This document shows positions 26,025 to 34,776 of a stretch of 64,000 bases of DNA, piece after piece. The DNA lies in assembly GCA_050011895.1 (NCBI GenBank), contig JBEKIF010000001.1, forward strand, positions 186,001 through 250,000. The letters run 5' to 3'. The DNA comes from DATBGO01 sp050011895. GTDB taxonomy: Bacteria > Actinomycetota > Actinomycetes > Streptosporangiales > Streptosporangiaceae. The position numbers and the translations under genes are program-made. The notes beneath the pieces were generated by a model. The model was not told the origin of the DNA. It ran no database searches and saw nothing but the letters and a program-made list of their open reading frames with translations. Every line of letters starts with the position of its first letter. Within the stretch, counting starts at the first letter, position 1.

Positions 26025-26627
26025 TCACTCAGCCAGCAGGCGCGCGTTGACGGCGCGGGCCTTCTCGGCTAGTTCGGGGAACTCGACGACGGTCACTCCG
26101 GCGCCGCGGAGCCACGCTGCACCGCCCCCGGGAACAAACAGCGGCGGCTCCAGCCATGCCACCACGACCCGCCTGATGCCCGCCGCGACGATCAGCTCGG
26201 CGCACGGGCGCGGCCTGGAGGCGCGGCGCAGGCACGGCTCCAGCGAGCTGTACAGCGTCGCGCCGGCAAGCAGGTCCGTCACGCCAGCGAGCTGAGCCGC
26301 CGCGGTCAGCTGATCCGCCCCCGCCAGCTGATCCGCCGCGCCGGCCTTGGCTAGCGCGACCTCTTCGGCGTGGTCGGCCGGGTCCCGTTCCCTCGAGTAA
26401 CCGGTCGCGACGACCCGGCCGGCCGCGCTGACCAGCACTGCCCCGACAGAGAACGCGGAACGCGACGGCGGGCAGTGCGTCGATAGCTCGATCGCCTCGC
26501 GGAGCCAGCCCTGGTCCGCGTCGGCGAGCCCGGGAACGCCAGGCCCGGCCGCGCCGGCGCGCCCGGGAACGCCAGGCCCGGCCCATGCGCTGGCGCTGGG
26601 CGATCTCACGCGGGGATCGTCGGCCAT
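26025..26627 (-). CDS. RibD-type cytidine/deoxycytidylate deaminase-fold protein
   Basis: This 200-aa protein has the zinc deaminase core DHAEEVALAKAG (HAE) and SLEPC...RPRPCAELI (the PCxxxC-like half), as in the N-terminal domain of RibD; no reductase domain follows. It probably deaminates a pyrimidine or pterin-like base. Two insertions come from short DNA repeats: GPGVPG near the N-terminus and QLAGADQLTAAAQLAG between the two zinc motifs. The ATG at 26627 has GGAGGG upstream at good spacing. It diverges from the aldehyde dehydrogenase gene. Confidence 0.78.
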   Translation of the reverse strand: MADDPRVRSPSASAWAGPGVPGRAGAAGPGVPGLADADQGWLREAIELSTHCPPSRSAFSVGAVLVSAAGRVVATGYSRERDPADHAEEVALAKAGAADQLAGADQLTAAAQLAGVTDLLAGATLYSSLEPCLRRASRPRPCAELIVAAGIRRVVVAWLEPPLFVPGGGAAWLRGAGVTVVEFPELAEKARAVNARLLAE

Positions 26628-26768
26628 GATTGCCCTCCGGTGCTGGCGGGCGGAGCTGGGTAAGAATTCAACGGTATCTTGACCTAGTAGCGGGTGATTT
26701 CTTGGCACGCGACGGCAGCATGCCGAGCGCTCGCATTTGGCACTGCACAGGATGGCGGGTGTAGAGCG

Positions 26769-28280
26769 ATGGTAGCGACGTGGACCCTTGGGCATGCAAC
26801 GCCTACGGAGACCTTCGACACGCTGAACCCGGCGACATCCGAGGTCATCGCCAGCTTCCCGGTCTTCGGCGCGGCCGAGGTGGGCCAGGCGGTGGCACGT
26901 GCCCGCCAGGCGGCGTCCTGGTGGGCAGGGCTGTCCTGGAAGGACCGGCAGGTCAGGCTGATGGCCTGGAAGTCGCACCTCACCAGGTATATCGGCCGCC
27001 TCGCCGAGCTGGTGCACACCGAGACAGGCAAGCCGCTGGCTGACGCCCAGCTGGAGATCCTGCTCGCGATCGTGCACATCGACTGGGCCGCGCGGCACGC
27101 ACGCAAGGTCCTCGGCCCGCGCCGGGTGCGCAGCGGCCTCGTCGCGATCAACCAGGCGTCCACGCTCGAGTACCAGCCGCTCGGGGTGGTCGGCGTCATC
27201 GGGCCGTGGAATTATCCGGTGTTTACCCCGGTGGGATCGCTCGCGTACGCGCTGGCGGCCGGAAACGCGGTGGTGTTCAAGCCGAGTGAGTTCACCCCGG
27301 CGGTCGGCGACTGGCTGGCGAGCTCGTTTGCCGAGGTGGTGCCCGAGCAGCCGGTCCTGCAGCTGGTGACGGGTTCCGGGCGAACCGGCGATTTCCTGGC
27401 CCGCAGCGGTGTTAACAAGATCGCCTTCACCGGCTCCGCGGCCACCGCCAGGAAGGTGATGGCGGCCTGTGCACAGAACCTCACGCCCATGGTCGCCGAA
27501 TGCGGCGGTAAGGACGCGTTCATCGTTGGCGCCGACGCCGATCTGGACGCCGCGGCCGATGCCGCAGCGTGGGGCGCGCTCTCCAACGCCGGCCAGACCT
27601 GCATCGGCGTCGAGCGCGTCTACGTGGCTGCAGACGTCTATCACACGTTCCTTGAGAAGCTTTCCGAACGGGTCTCGCAGCTCCGTCCGGGCGAAGATCG
27701 AGAGGCTGACTACGGGCCGATGACCATGCCGAGCCAGGTCGATGTGGTCGAGAGGCATATCGCCGACGCGCTGGCCAGGGGCGGCAGGTCGGTAGTCGGC
27801 GGCATCGCCAGCGTCCGCAGGCCGTTCATCGGCCCGGTCGTCCTCACCGACGTGCCCGAAGAGAGCCACGCGGTAACCGACGAGACGTTCGGGCCCACGG
27901 TCACCGTCGCCAAGGTGGCCGATCTCGATGAAGGCGTCCGGCTGGCGAACGACAGCCGTTACGGGCTCGGCGGCACCATCTTCTCCGGCAACAAGAAGGC
28001 GGCCATGGCGGCCGCCAGGGCACTGCACAGCGGGATGACCGCGATCAACTCGGTGGTCGCGTTCGCAGGCGTGCCCGCCCTGCCGTTCGGCGGCTCTGGT
28101 GACTCGGGCTTCGGCCGGATTCACGGTGCGGATGGGCTGCGCGAGTTCGCCAGGCCGAAGGCGATCACCAGGCAGCGGATGAAGCCGATGGTCAACATGA
28201 CCTCGTTCTCGCGGACCGACCAGGATATGAAGAAGATCCTCAGCCTGGTCACGATCCTGCACGGCAAGCGCTACAAGTAA
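26769..28280 (+). CDS. NAD(P)-dependent aldehyde dehydrogenase (succinate-semialdehyde dehydrogenase-like)
   Basis: This 503-aa protein has the full ALDH fold: GPWNYPV near 145, the cofactor loop FTGSAATARKV near 220, the general base E244 in AECGGKD, the catalytic C278 in NAGQTCIG and the C-terminal LPFGGSGDSGFGR. It oxidises aldehydes to acids. The sequence style resembles actinobacterial GabD2-type enzymes, but substrate identity is a guess. The ATG at 26769 gives the conserved family start; the Shine-Dalgarno is weak. Its termination region contains the riboswitch-like sequence at 28316. Confidence 0.88.
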   Translation: MVATWTLGHATPTETFDTLNPATSEVIASFPVFGAAEVGQAVARARQAASWWAGLSWKDRQVRLMAWKSHLTRYIGRLAELVHTETGKPLADAQLEILLAIVHIDWAARHARKVLGPRRVRSGLVAINQASTLEYQPLGVVGVIGPWNYPVFTPVGSLAYALAAGNAVVFKPSEFTPAVGDWLASSFAEVVPEQPVLQLVTGSGRTGDFLARSGVNKIAFTGSAATARKVMAACAQNLTPMVAECGGKDAFIVGADADLDAAADAAAWGALSNAGQTCIGVERVYVAADVYHTFLEKLSERVSQLRPGEDREADYGPMTMPSQVDVVERHIADALARGGRSVVGGIASVRRPFIGPVVLTDVPEESHAVTDETFGPTVTVAKVADLDEGVRLANDSRYGLGGTIFSGNKKAAMAAARALHSGMTAINSVVAFAGVPALPFGGSGDSGFGRIHGADGLREFARPKAITRQRMKPMVNMTSFSRTDQDMKKILSLVTILHGKRYK

Positions 28281-28315
28281 CCAGGCCGCCGCGGTGCCGC
28301 CACCTGAGTCGCACT

Positions 28316-28480
28316 GGCACGCATCCGGTGAAGCCTGCGCTGGCCACCGTAACAGGCAGACCGAGCGCCACCTTGAAGCCGAAGGCTGAGTCGAGCATCC
28401 TGAAGCAAGCGAGCGCACATTGCTGCGCCCCGGGATGCCGGGAAGCCGGTGCCCGAGTCAGCCGGGGCCTGCGTGTTGCC
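28316..28480 (+). promoter_or_regulatory. candidate cobalamin riboswitch
   Basis: The 5' core reads CCGGTGAAGCC then GCGCTGGCCACCGTAAC, closely following the cobalamin-riboswitch core pattern (CCGGTGAA..., GCTG.CCC.GCAAC). The 3' part GCCCGAGTCAG...GCCTGC resembles the B12 box. The ends can pair: GGCACGCA (28316-28323) with TGCG...TGCC (28470-28480), forming P1. A GC-rich hairpin follows within 7 bases, suitable as an expression platform. The next gene on this strand encodes a secreted His-containing protein. The match was made by eye and needs a covariance-model test. Confidence 0.5.
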
Positions 28481-28486
28481 GTACGC

Positions 28487-28506
28487 GCTGGCCGAGATCG
28501 GCCAGC
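28487..28506 (+). terminator. hairpin downstream of the riboswitch candidate
   Basis: GCTGGCCG (28487-28494) and CGGCCAGC (28499-28506) form a perfect 8-bp stem with an AGAT loop. There is no U-tract. The position right after the putative cobalamin aptamer suggests a conditional terminator or antiterminator partner. The remaining sequence 28507-28716 holds no gene that I can support. Confidence 0.45.
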
Positions 28507-28716
28507 TCGTGCGGGCGCCGCAGCGAGTCCTCATTCCTGATCTCATCGGCTGCGTGACGACCTCGACGAGATGACCAGCACCGATAGTGGTACTGCAGCA
28601 GATCGTAACGCTAAAGTCACGAACAGTTACGTCGCCCATCCGTTCCGCGGACGGCTTCGAAACCACTTGCAATAGGCGCGCTATCGGCGCGTCCGGAAAT
28701 TACGGGAGGGAAATCG

Positions 28717-29400
28717 ATGATCCAAGCGAAACGCCGCCGCCTGCCGGGGACCCGCGCGGCCGGCGTCGCCATGCTCGGCGTGCTCGCCGTGGTGCTCGCC
28801 GTCGCGTCTGGGACGGCACTCGCTTCATCCGGCTCGGCCACGACGAACATGGCCGGCATGGCGCAGCTGACCGCAGCCAGCGGCTCGCATCGTCATGTGG
28901 GCTTTACCAAGGGCTGGTTCGCGGGCCGCACCGTGCGCTTCTACTACACGCGGAACTTCTCCTGCCAAGGACCTCCGGCCAGTAGGGCAAGCTCGAAATG
29001 CGAGGCAGGAACCAACTACACGCAGACGCCGGCGGCCACTTTCGACCCGCTCTACGTGATCGTGCCGCTTGGTTTCACCCCGCGCGCCTCCACCCTGCAG
29101 TGCCCGGTCGCCGGACGCTGCATCGATCACCCGCACACCATCGACCTGTCCGCTGTGCTGGGCAGCGGCACCCAGAACCTGGCGCTTCCCCCGCACAGTC
29201 ACATTGTCGCCACGAACAACAGCCACCAGAGCGAGTGGTGGAATGTGGATGTCGTCGGGGTCAAGAGTCCCGGGGCCTGGTACAAGATCGTCCGGGCGAA
29301 GAGCGACCGGGAGCTGCAGTACCTGCAGCGCCACGACAGCAGAAACGTCACCGGGAACATCCCCACCAACCTGTTCCTGTACTTCGCCGTCCTCCGCTAG
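28717..29400 (+). CDS. secreted protein of unknown function
   Basis: This 227-aa protein starts with a signal peptide (KRRRLPGTRAAG then VAMLGVLAVVLAVASGTALA), so it is exported. The mature part contains four Cys (CQGPP, CEAG, CPVAGRC), many His (GSHRHVGF, DHPHTID, PPHSH) and an SEWWNVDVVG segment. The ATG has a GGGAGGG Shine-Dalgarno about six bases upstream. I do not recognise the family. The His/Cys content and the upstream cobalamin-riboswitch candidate suggest metal or corrinoid binding, which is inference only. A strong hairpin terminator follows at 29409. Confidence 0.7.
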   Translation: MIQAKRRRLPGTRAAGVAMLGVLAVVLAVASGTALASSGSATTNMAGMAQLTAASGSHRHVGFTKGWFAGRTVRFYYTRNFSCQGPPASRASSKCEAGTNYTQTPAATFDPLYVIVPLGFTPRASTLQCPVAGRCIDHPHTIDLSAVLGSGTQNLALPPHSHIVATNNSHQSEWWNVDVVGVKSPGAWYKIVRAKSDRELQYLQRHDSRNVTGNIPTNLFLYFAVLR

Positions 29401-29408
29401 CACGCGCT

Positions 29409-29441
29409 CCCGGTCACGGCCCGGCTAGGGCCGTGACCGGG
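29409..29441 (+). terminator. strong hairpin terminator after the secreted-protein gene
   Basis: CCCGGTCACGGCCC (29409-29422) and GGGCCGTGACCGGG (29428-29441) form a perfect 14-bp stem with a five-base loop, starting eight bases after the stop codon. There is no U-tract, as is usual in high-GC actinobacteria. Confidence 0.75.
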
Positions 29442-29495
29442 GCCGCGGGCAAGCATCCGCCCTGCTATCGCTGCATTGCCGCCGAAGGGGACCCG

Positions 29496-31010
29496 ATGGG
29501 GGAAGCACCCGCCATGACGAGCCTGGCATCCACAGCGGGATCCCAGCCCGCGCGAACGACGCCGCTGCGTAGCTGGCGCACCGCGGTCGGGCTGGGCGCA
29601 GTGGCCGCTGGTGCCACCATCACCGTGGGCGCCTTCCTGCCCTGGGTGGAAGCATTCGCCGGGCTGATACAGATCCCGGGGATCCGGGGCGGCAACGGCC
29701 GCCTGCTGGCCGCCACGGGCATAGTGATCGCGGTCGCTGGCCTGTACCACATCATCAGGGGCGCAGCTCCGGCCCGCTGGCTGATCGGCATCGGCGGTTT
29801 CGGCTCGCTCGCGTTCGCCGGCTACCTGCTCATGCGCCTGAGCGGCAGCCTCCGCTCGCTCGGCGGCGATTCCATGGTCATCGCGCGGGGCGGCCCCGGC
29901 CTGTGGGTCATCGCGGCTGGCTCGCTGCTTGCGTTCACGACCCTGTTCATGCCGCCTTCGTCGCAAACCACTGTCAGGCGGCGGGATGGCAGCGGCGGCA
30001 TCGTGGCCTGGGCAGCGGACCTTGACTCGGCGGGCGCGCGGCGGGCTCTGCAGATCGGCCTCGGCCTGGTGTGGCTGCTCGATGCCGGCCTGCAGTACCA
30101 GCCGTACATGTTCGGCAAGTCCTTCGTCACCCAGGTACTTGACCCGTCGGTGATGGGCAGCCCAGCGCTGGTGGCAAACCCTGTCATGGTTTCCGGCCAG
30201 CTGATCGGGCACCACCCGGCGGCCTGGAACGCCGTGTTCGCCACCATCCAGCTCGTCCTGGCGGGGGGACTGCTGTGGCGGCGGACGGTCAGGGCGGCGC
30301 TGGCCGGTACCGTCGTATGGTCGCTGGCGGTGTGGTGGTTCGGCGAAGGGCTGGGCGGGCTCTTCACCGGGACGGCCACTCCGGTCACCGGAGCACCGGG
30401 CGCGGCGATCCTTTACGCCCTCACCGCCCTGCTTGTCTGGCCCGCGCGGCCCGTCGCCGGGCAGCCCGCGGCGGGACCGGCCGCGGCGGGACCGTCAGCG
30501 GCGGAACCGTCAGCGGCGGAACCGTCCGCGACCTCGGAGCCGGCCAGCGTCGCGGCAGGCAGCCCGCTCGGTGGCCGCGGGGCGCGGCTGGCCTGGCTCG
30601 CCCTGTGGGGCGGTTCGGCGTTTCTTGTCCTGCAGGCCGCTAACCGGGCGCCGCTCAGCCTGCACGACACCTTCGCGGGCCTCGCCGCCGGGGAACCCGG
30701 CTGGCTTGCGGCCGTTGACCATACCGTTGCGGCCGCGGTTGGCGACCACGGCACTTTGGTGTCAGTCCTGCTGGCGACCGCCTTCGCCGCCATCGCAGCA
30801 GGAGTGCTCCGCTCCGGTACGACAAGGCCAGCGCTGGCCGCAGGCATCGTCATCGCCCTGCTCATCTGGGTAGCAGGCGAGAACGTCGGCGGGATATTCA
30901 CTGGTCACGGCACCGACCCGGACACCGGTCCGCTGCTCATCCTGCTCGCGGCCGCCTTCTGGCCGCCCGGCCGGCGCGGCCACCTGCCACGTTCGCAGGC
31001 CGGCCCTTAG
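29496..31010 (+). CDS. polytopic membrane protein with an internal tandem duplication
   Basis: This protein of about 504 aa has an N-terminal block of four membrane segments, followed by two related modules. Each module has three to four helices ending in a matching motif: GEGLGGLFTGTATPVTG (about residue 285) and GENVGGIFTGHGTDPDTG (about 470), then ILYALTALLVWP or LILLAAAFWPPG. A linker of GPAAAGPSAAEPS repeats (15-bp units) separates the modules. I do not recognise a named family. The ATG at 29496 has AAGGGG upstream; 29514 is an alternative. Confidence 0.65.
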   Translation: MGEAPAMTSLASTAGSQPARTTPLRSWRTAVGLGAVAAGATITVGAFLPWVEAFAGLIQIPGIRGGNGRLLAATGIVIAVAGLYHIIRGAAPARWLIGIGGFGSLAFAGYLLMRLSGSLRSLGGDSMVIARGGPGLWVIAAGSLLAFTTLFMPPSSQTTVRRRDGSGGIVAWAADLDSAGARRALQIGLGLVWLLDAGLQYQPYMFGKSFVTQVLDPSVMGSPALVANPVMVSGQLIGHHPAAWNAVFATIQLVLAGGLLWRRTVRAALAGTVVWSLAVWWFGEGLGGLFTGTATPVTGAPGAAILYALTALLVWPARPVAGQPAAGPAAAGPSAAEPSAAEPSATSEPASVAAGSPLGGRGARLAWLALWGGSAFLVLQAANRAPLSLHDTFAGLAAGEPGWLAAVDHTVAAAVGDHGTLVSVLLATAFAAIAAGVLRSGTTRPALAAGIVIALLIWVAGENVGGIFTGHGTDPDTGPLLILLAAAFWPPGRRGHLPRSQAGP

Positions 31011-31051
31011 CCTCGCCAGGCCGCTCAGCGCGAGGGTCGGGCCGCTGGCCG

Positions 31052-32701
31052 CTACGGGGCCGGGTGGGTGCCGGCCAGCGCCGCGTCGGCCGGCTCGAAG
31101 GCGGCGAGCGGCGCCCGTCCGGAGACGAGGTCAGCGGCCCGCTCGGCGATCGCGATCGTTGGCGCGTTGGTGTTGCCGCGCGGCACCGCGGGCATCACCG
31201 AGGCGTCCACGACCCGCAGTCCGTCGACGCCGCGCACCCGGAGCTCTGGGTCGAGGACGCTGGTCAGCTTGCTCGCGGCCAGCGTGGAGTCCCCGCCCAT
31301 CGCGCAGGTGCCGACCGGATGGTAGATGGTCGACAGGTCACGCCTGATGAAGTCACGGATCTCGGCATCGGTCTGGACGTGGTGACCAGGTGCCAGCTCC
31401 GACGTGCAGAGCTTAGCCATCGGCGGGGTGGCGGCGAACTCCCTGGCCGCCCGCACCGCCCAGATCAGCGGCTCCATGTCGGCGCCATCGGAGAGGTAGC
31501 CAGGGTCGATGACCGGCTTGTGCCGCGGATCACTGCTGCGCAGCCGGATCCGGCCCCGGCTGCCGACCGAGACGAGGGCGATGAGCAGCGAGAACGCGCG
31601 GATCGCCGGATCGGTCAGCCCGCCGTTCTGATATGGCGCAGGGACAGCGTGCCACTGGATGTCGGGGGCCGGGAGACCCCGGTCAGACCGGCTGAAACCG
31701 CCCGACTCCGCCACATTGGTCGCCATCGGGCCGGAGTGCATCAGCTGCCAGCGGAACAGGTTCTTCGGGCCTGCCTTCTCCCACAAGCCCCGGGCTTTGG
31801 GAGTGTTCCAGATCGGCGTGACGACCGGGTGATCGGACAGATTCGCGCCGACGCCAGGACTGTCGGCCACGACCGCGACGCCGTGCTCGCGGAGGTGATC
31901 CGCGGGCCCGATCCCCGACAGCATCAGCAGCTGCGGGCTGCCGATGGCGCCCGCCGCGAGGATGACCTCGGACTCAGCGCGGGCAGTCTCGCTCACGCCA
32001 CGGACCAGGTAATCAACGCCAACGGCGCGCCCGCGTTCGATGGCGACGCCGGTCACCAGGGCGTCCGCCTGCACAGTGAGGTTAGGCCGCCCCGCGGCGG
32101 GATGCAGGTAGGCGTCGGCCGCCGACCAGCGGCGGCCGGCCCGCTGCGTCACCTGGTAGAAGCCGGTGCCGTCCTGCCTGGGCCCGTTGAAGTCGTCGTT
32201 CGCCTCCAGGCCGCTCTGCCTGGCCGACTCGACGAACGCGGCCGTCAGCTCCGACTTGTACCGCCCGTCCTGCACCGACAGCGGGCCGGACGCGCCGTGG
32301 AACGCCGAGGCTCCGCGGGAGTTGTTCTCCGCCCTGAGGAAATAGGGAAGCAGATCGGCATAGCCCCAGCCTTCGCAGCCGTAGTCGTCCCGCCAGGTGT
32401 TGTAGTCATACCGGCTGCCGCGGATATAGATCATCGCATTGATCGATGACGAGCCGCCCAGGGTCCGGCCGCGCGGCCAGTAGATGGAGCGCCCGGCCGC
32501 CCGCTCCTGCGGCGCGGTCTGGTAATTCCAGTCGTAGGTGGTCTTGAACAGCTGACTGATGGCCGCGGGGATATGTATCTCGTTGGCGTCGTCAGGCGGT
32601 CCCGCCTCGAGCAGCAGGACGCGCAGTGCCGGGTTCTCGGTGAGACGCGCGGCCAGAACGCAGCCTGCGCTGCCGGCGCCGACGATGACATAGTCGTACA
32701 C
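31052..32701 (-). CDS. GMC family FAD-dependent oxidoreductase (choline dehydrogenase-like)
   Basis: This 549-aa protein has the N-terminal FAD motif YDYVIVGAGSAGCVLA, the GMC signature WPRGRTLGGSSSINAMIYIRG (GMC_1), GAIGSPQLLMLSGIGP (GMC_2) and the C-terminal active-site His/Asn region YHPVGTCAMG...PRGNTNAPTIAIAE. It oxidises an alcohol to an aldehyde or ketone. GTG at 32701 has GGGAGGT five bases upstream. An aldehyde dehydrogenase lies nearby (26769-28280) on the other strand, so a joint alcohol-to-acid route is possible but unproven. Confidence 0.9.
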   Translation of the reverse strand: MYDYVIVGAGSAGCVLAARLTENPALRVLLLEAGPPDDANEIHIPAAISQLFKTTYDWNYQTAPQERAAGRSIYWPRGRTLGGSSSINAMIYIRGSRYDYNTWRDDYGCEGWGYADLLPYFLRAENNSRGASAFHGASGPLSVQDGRYKSELTAAFVESARQSGLEANDDFNGPRQDGTGFYQVTQRAGRRWSAADAYLHPAAGRPNLTVQADALVTGVAIERGRAVGVDYLVRGVSETARAESEVILAAGAIGSPQLLMLSGIGPADHLREHGVAVVADSPGVGANLSDHPVVTPIWNTPKARGLWEKAGPKNLFRWQLMHSGPMATNVAESGGFSRSDRGLPAPDIQWHAVPAPYQNGGLTDPAIRAFSLLIALVSVGSRGRIRLRSSDPRHKPVIDPGYLSDGADMEPLIWAVRAAREFAATPPMAKLCTSELAPGHHVQTDAEIRDFIRRDLSTIYHPVGTCAMGGDSTLAASKLTSVLDPELRVRGVDGLRVVDASVMPAVPRGNTNAPTIAIAERAADLVSGRAPLAAFEPADAALAGTHPAP

Positions 32702-32823
32702 GGCGACCTCCCGAACACAGTTCGGACATTCGACAGACACCCTACTAGTCCGGAACCAGGCTGCCAGTAGCGGTCGCGCTGCGGGTGGCGGGAGGCCAGC
32801 GCAGCCGTTGCCCACTCAGAAGT

Positions 32824-32859
32824 AAGCGCGCTCCCGGCCTTTCGGCCGGGAGCGCGCTT
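32824..32859. terminator. very strong bidirectional hairpin
   Basis: AAGCGCGCTCCCGGCC (32824-32839) and GGCCGGGAGCGCGCTT (32844-32859) form a perfect 16-bp stem with a TTTC loop. It lies upstream of the GMC gene, so it may end a transcript arriving from the right or insulate the region. The rest of 32860-33239 shows no supportable gene. Confidence 0.6.
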
Positions 32860-33239
32860 CCCCATAGCGGACCGTCCGCACACCGGCGGGCCCCCGAGAA
32901 CCGCCGGGCGCATGAGATGACGGCCCGCAGGCCACCGGGCCTGCCCCAAGGCCCGTTTCGGCCTGGACCGGATCATCACCTTCCGTGACCCAAACCACGG
33001 TGAGCAACTGCCTCACCTGGTCACTATCAGCGATCACCCTTCGTACTCATACGATGCCACATCGTGGCGATGATGTGAATACCCCAGGTCAGACCGGCAA
33101 ATCCTCTTCCGGGAGCAAAGATTATGCCGGCCTCCCAGGGTCGGCCGCAGCGATCACGCGGGGCCTGAGTTTCGGCGCTTCCGGCCTCGTGCCGAGAGCC
33201 CGCGGTCGATGCTGCCGATTGCCCGATACGGTGGGTTCC

Positions 33240-33836
33240 ATGTCACGTGACCCCAGGCAGACACCCGTCGTGCTGTCGCGCATCTACACCCGTACCGGAG
33301 ATGACGGCAGTACCGCGCTGGGCGACGGCAGCCGGGCGGCCAAGACCGACCTGCGGCTCGCCGCCTACGCCGACGTCGACGAGGCTAACTGCGCGATCGG
33401 GGTAGCCGTCACGATGGGCGGCCTGCCCGACGACATCAACCGGCTGCTCATCCGGATCCAGAACGAGCTCTTCGACGTGGGCGCCGATTTGTGCAATCCG
33501 GTCTCTGACCAGCCGCCCTACCCACCGCTGCGGATCGACGAGAGCTACATCACCGAGCTTGAGCGCCAGTGCGATGGCTACAACGAGAGCCTGCCGACGC
33601 TGCGCAGCTTCGTGCTGCCTGGCGGCACCCCTGGCGCGGCGCTGCTGCACACCGCCAGGACCGTCGTGCGGCGGGCCGAGCGCGCTACCTGGGCCGCGAT
33701 CGACCAGCACGGGCAGACCATGAGCCCGCTCCCGGCGCGTTATCTCAACAGGCTGTCTGACCTGCTGTTCATCCTGGGCCGCCAGGCCAGCGCGTCGGCC
33801 GGCGATCTGCTCTGGAAGCCCGGCGGGGAGCGCTAG
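33240..33836 (+). CDS. cob(I)alamin adenosyltransferase, PduO type
   Basis: This 198-aa protein has the ATP-binding start SRIYTRTGDDGSTALGDGSR, DEANCAIGVA near residue 45, the central FDVGADLCNP, FVLPGGTPGAALLHTARTVVRRAER (the R-x3-E region) and LNRLSDLLFILGRQA. It converts cob(I)alamin to adenosylcobalamin. In actinobacteria this gene regularly sits beside the ATP synthase operon and DUF2550, as here. ATG 33240 gives the conserved start. It ends convergently with the DUF2550 gene, 21 bp apart. Confidence 0.92.
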   Translation: MSRDPRQTPVVLSRIYTRTGDDGSTALGDGSRAAKTDLRLAAYADVDEANCAIGVAVTMGGLPDDINRLLIRIQNELFDVGADLCNPVSDQPPYPPLRIDESYITELERQCDGYNESLPTLRSFVLPGGTPGAALLHTARTVVRRAERATWAAIDQHGQTMSPLPARYLNRLSDLLFILGRQASASAGDLLWKPGGER

Positions 33837-33857
33837 AGCAGAGCCTTAGCGGGCTGC

Positions 33858-34307
33858 TCAGCCGAGTTCAGGCATCGGGCCCGGCGGGGCGGCCTCTAGC
33901 CACGCCAGCAGGCCCATCACCGCGTCCATGCTCATCGCCAGCTCGATATCGGGGGCGGCCCCCTCGCCCGCATGGCACTCCACCACCACCGTGCCAGGGC
34001 CCAGGCTCACCGCCTCGGCCGGACCGGCCCTGCGCCTGGTCACGACGGTGAGCACGTGCCGGTCGAAGACCTCATCCGGTCTCATCCGGATCCCGAGCGC
34101 CCGGTACCAGAGGAGCTCGTCTGGCCGGTATGCGGCAAGCCCCAGGCGCCAGGCTTGATCCTGGCGGAGGCGCAGGCCGCACTCTATCGTTCCGCCACCG
34201 CGCCCCAGCAGGATCCGGCGCACCGCGATGCCGACCGCGGCAAGCACCCCGATGACGAGAACGGCAACCAGAAGCCAGACAACCCCGACTGCCAGCCCTT
34301 CTGCCAC
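33858..34307 (-). CDS. DUF2550 family membrane-anchored protein
   Basis: This 149-aa protein has one N-terminal transmembrane helix (VGVVWLLVAVLVIGVLAAVGIAV). A cytoplasmic beta-rich domain follows, with GGTIECGLRL, WRLGLAAYRPDELLWYRALGI and RPDEVFDR, matching actinobacterial DUF2550. It is the last gene after atpC and shares the operon direction; the gap is 24 bp. The function is unknown, but the linkage to ATP synthase is conserved in actinobacteria. Confidence 0.85.
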   Translation of the reverse strand: MAEGLAVGVVWLLVAVLVIGVLAAVGIAVRRILLGRGGGTIECGLRLRQDQAWRLGLAAYRPDELLWYRALGIRMRPDEVFDRHVLTVVTRRRAGPAEAVSLGPGTVVVECHAGEGAAPDIELAMSMDAVMGLLAWLEAAPPGPMPELG

Positions 34308-34331
34308 CTGGGCGCTCCGCGCTGGCCCTCA

Positions 34332-34754
34332 TCAGCCCTGTTCGCCGGCGGCCCGCAGCAGCGCCCTCGCGTAGCGGGCCCCGGCGGGCTCCACACCGCC
34401 GTGGCTGGCTCCGGTAGCCTCGGCCTCGCCAAGCGCGGCATCCAGGGCGGCTCTGGCCGCGTCCTTGTCCACCTGCTCGCCGAGTTCAGCCTGCCGGGCC
34501 AGGATCGATACCCGGTTGTCGGCGATGGCCAGGAACCCCCCGCCGACCGCCGCGAGCACCTCGCTGCCGATGGCAGCCGTGTTCTCGTCCTCAGGCAGGA
34601 TCCGGACCAGGCTGCCCTCGGCCAGGATGCCGAGCACCGGCGCGTGGCCGGTCAGCACGCCGATGTCGCCGTCGAGGGTCTTGGCGATCACCCGCTGGGC
34701 GGTGCCAGCCCATACCTGGCCCTCGGGAACGACAAGTTCCACATGCAGCGTCAC
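34332..34754 (-). CDS. atpC: F1Fo ATP synthase epsilon subunit
   Basis: This 140-aa protein has the beta-sandwich start TLHVELVVPEGQVWAGTAQRV, GDIGVLTGHAPVLGILAEG, FLAIADNRVSILA, and a helical C-terminal part with ARAALDAALGEAEATG. It belongs to the F1 central stalk and regulates rotation. It follows atpD by 22 bp as the last structural gene of the operon. Confidence 0.95.
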   Translation of the reverse strand: MTLHVELVVPEGQVWAGTAQRVIAKTLDGDIGVLTGHAPVLGILAEGSLVRILPEDENTAAIGSEVLAAVGGGFLAIADNRVSILARQAELGEQVDKDAARAALDAALGEAEATGASHGGVEPAGARYARALLRAAGEQG

Positions 34755-34776
34755 CGTGCCACCCCGGGTGCCTCAG

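Noticed and set aside
26025..28418. A 797-residue minus-strand fusion upstream of the deaminase
   Set aside because: The extra part is antisense to the aldehyde dehydrogenase; the deaminase has its own ATG with a good ribosome site at 26627.
28271..28672. A minus-strand protein in the gap after the aldehyde dehydrogenase
   Set aside because: It has no motif or ribosome site, and the segment is better explained by a structured RNA on the plus strand.
32985..33239. N-terminal extension of the PduO gene
   Set aside because: The added 85 residues have no family counterpart and the ATG at 33240 begins the conserved protein.
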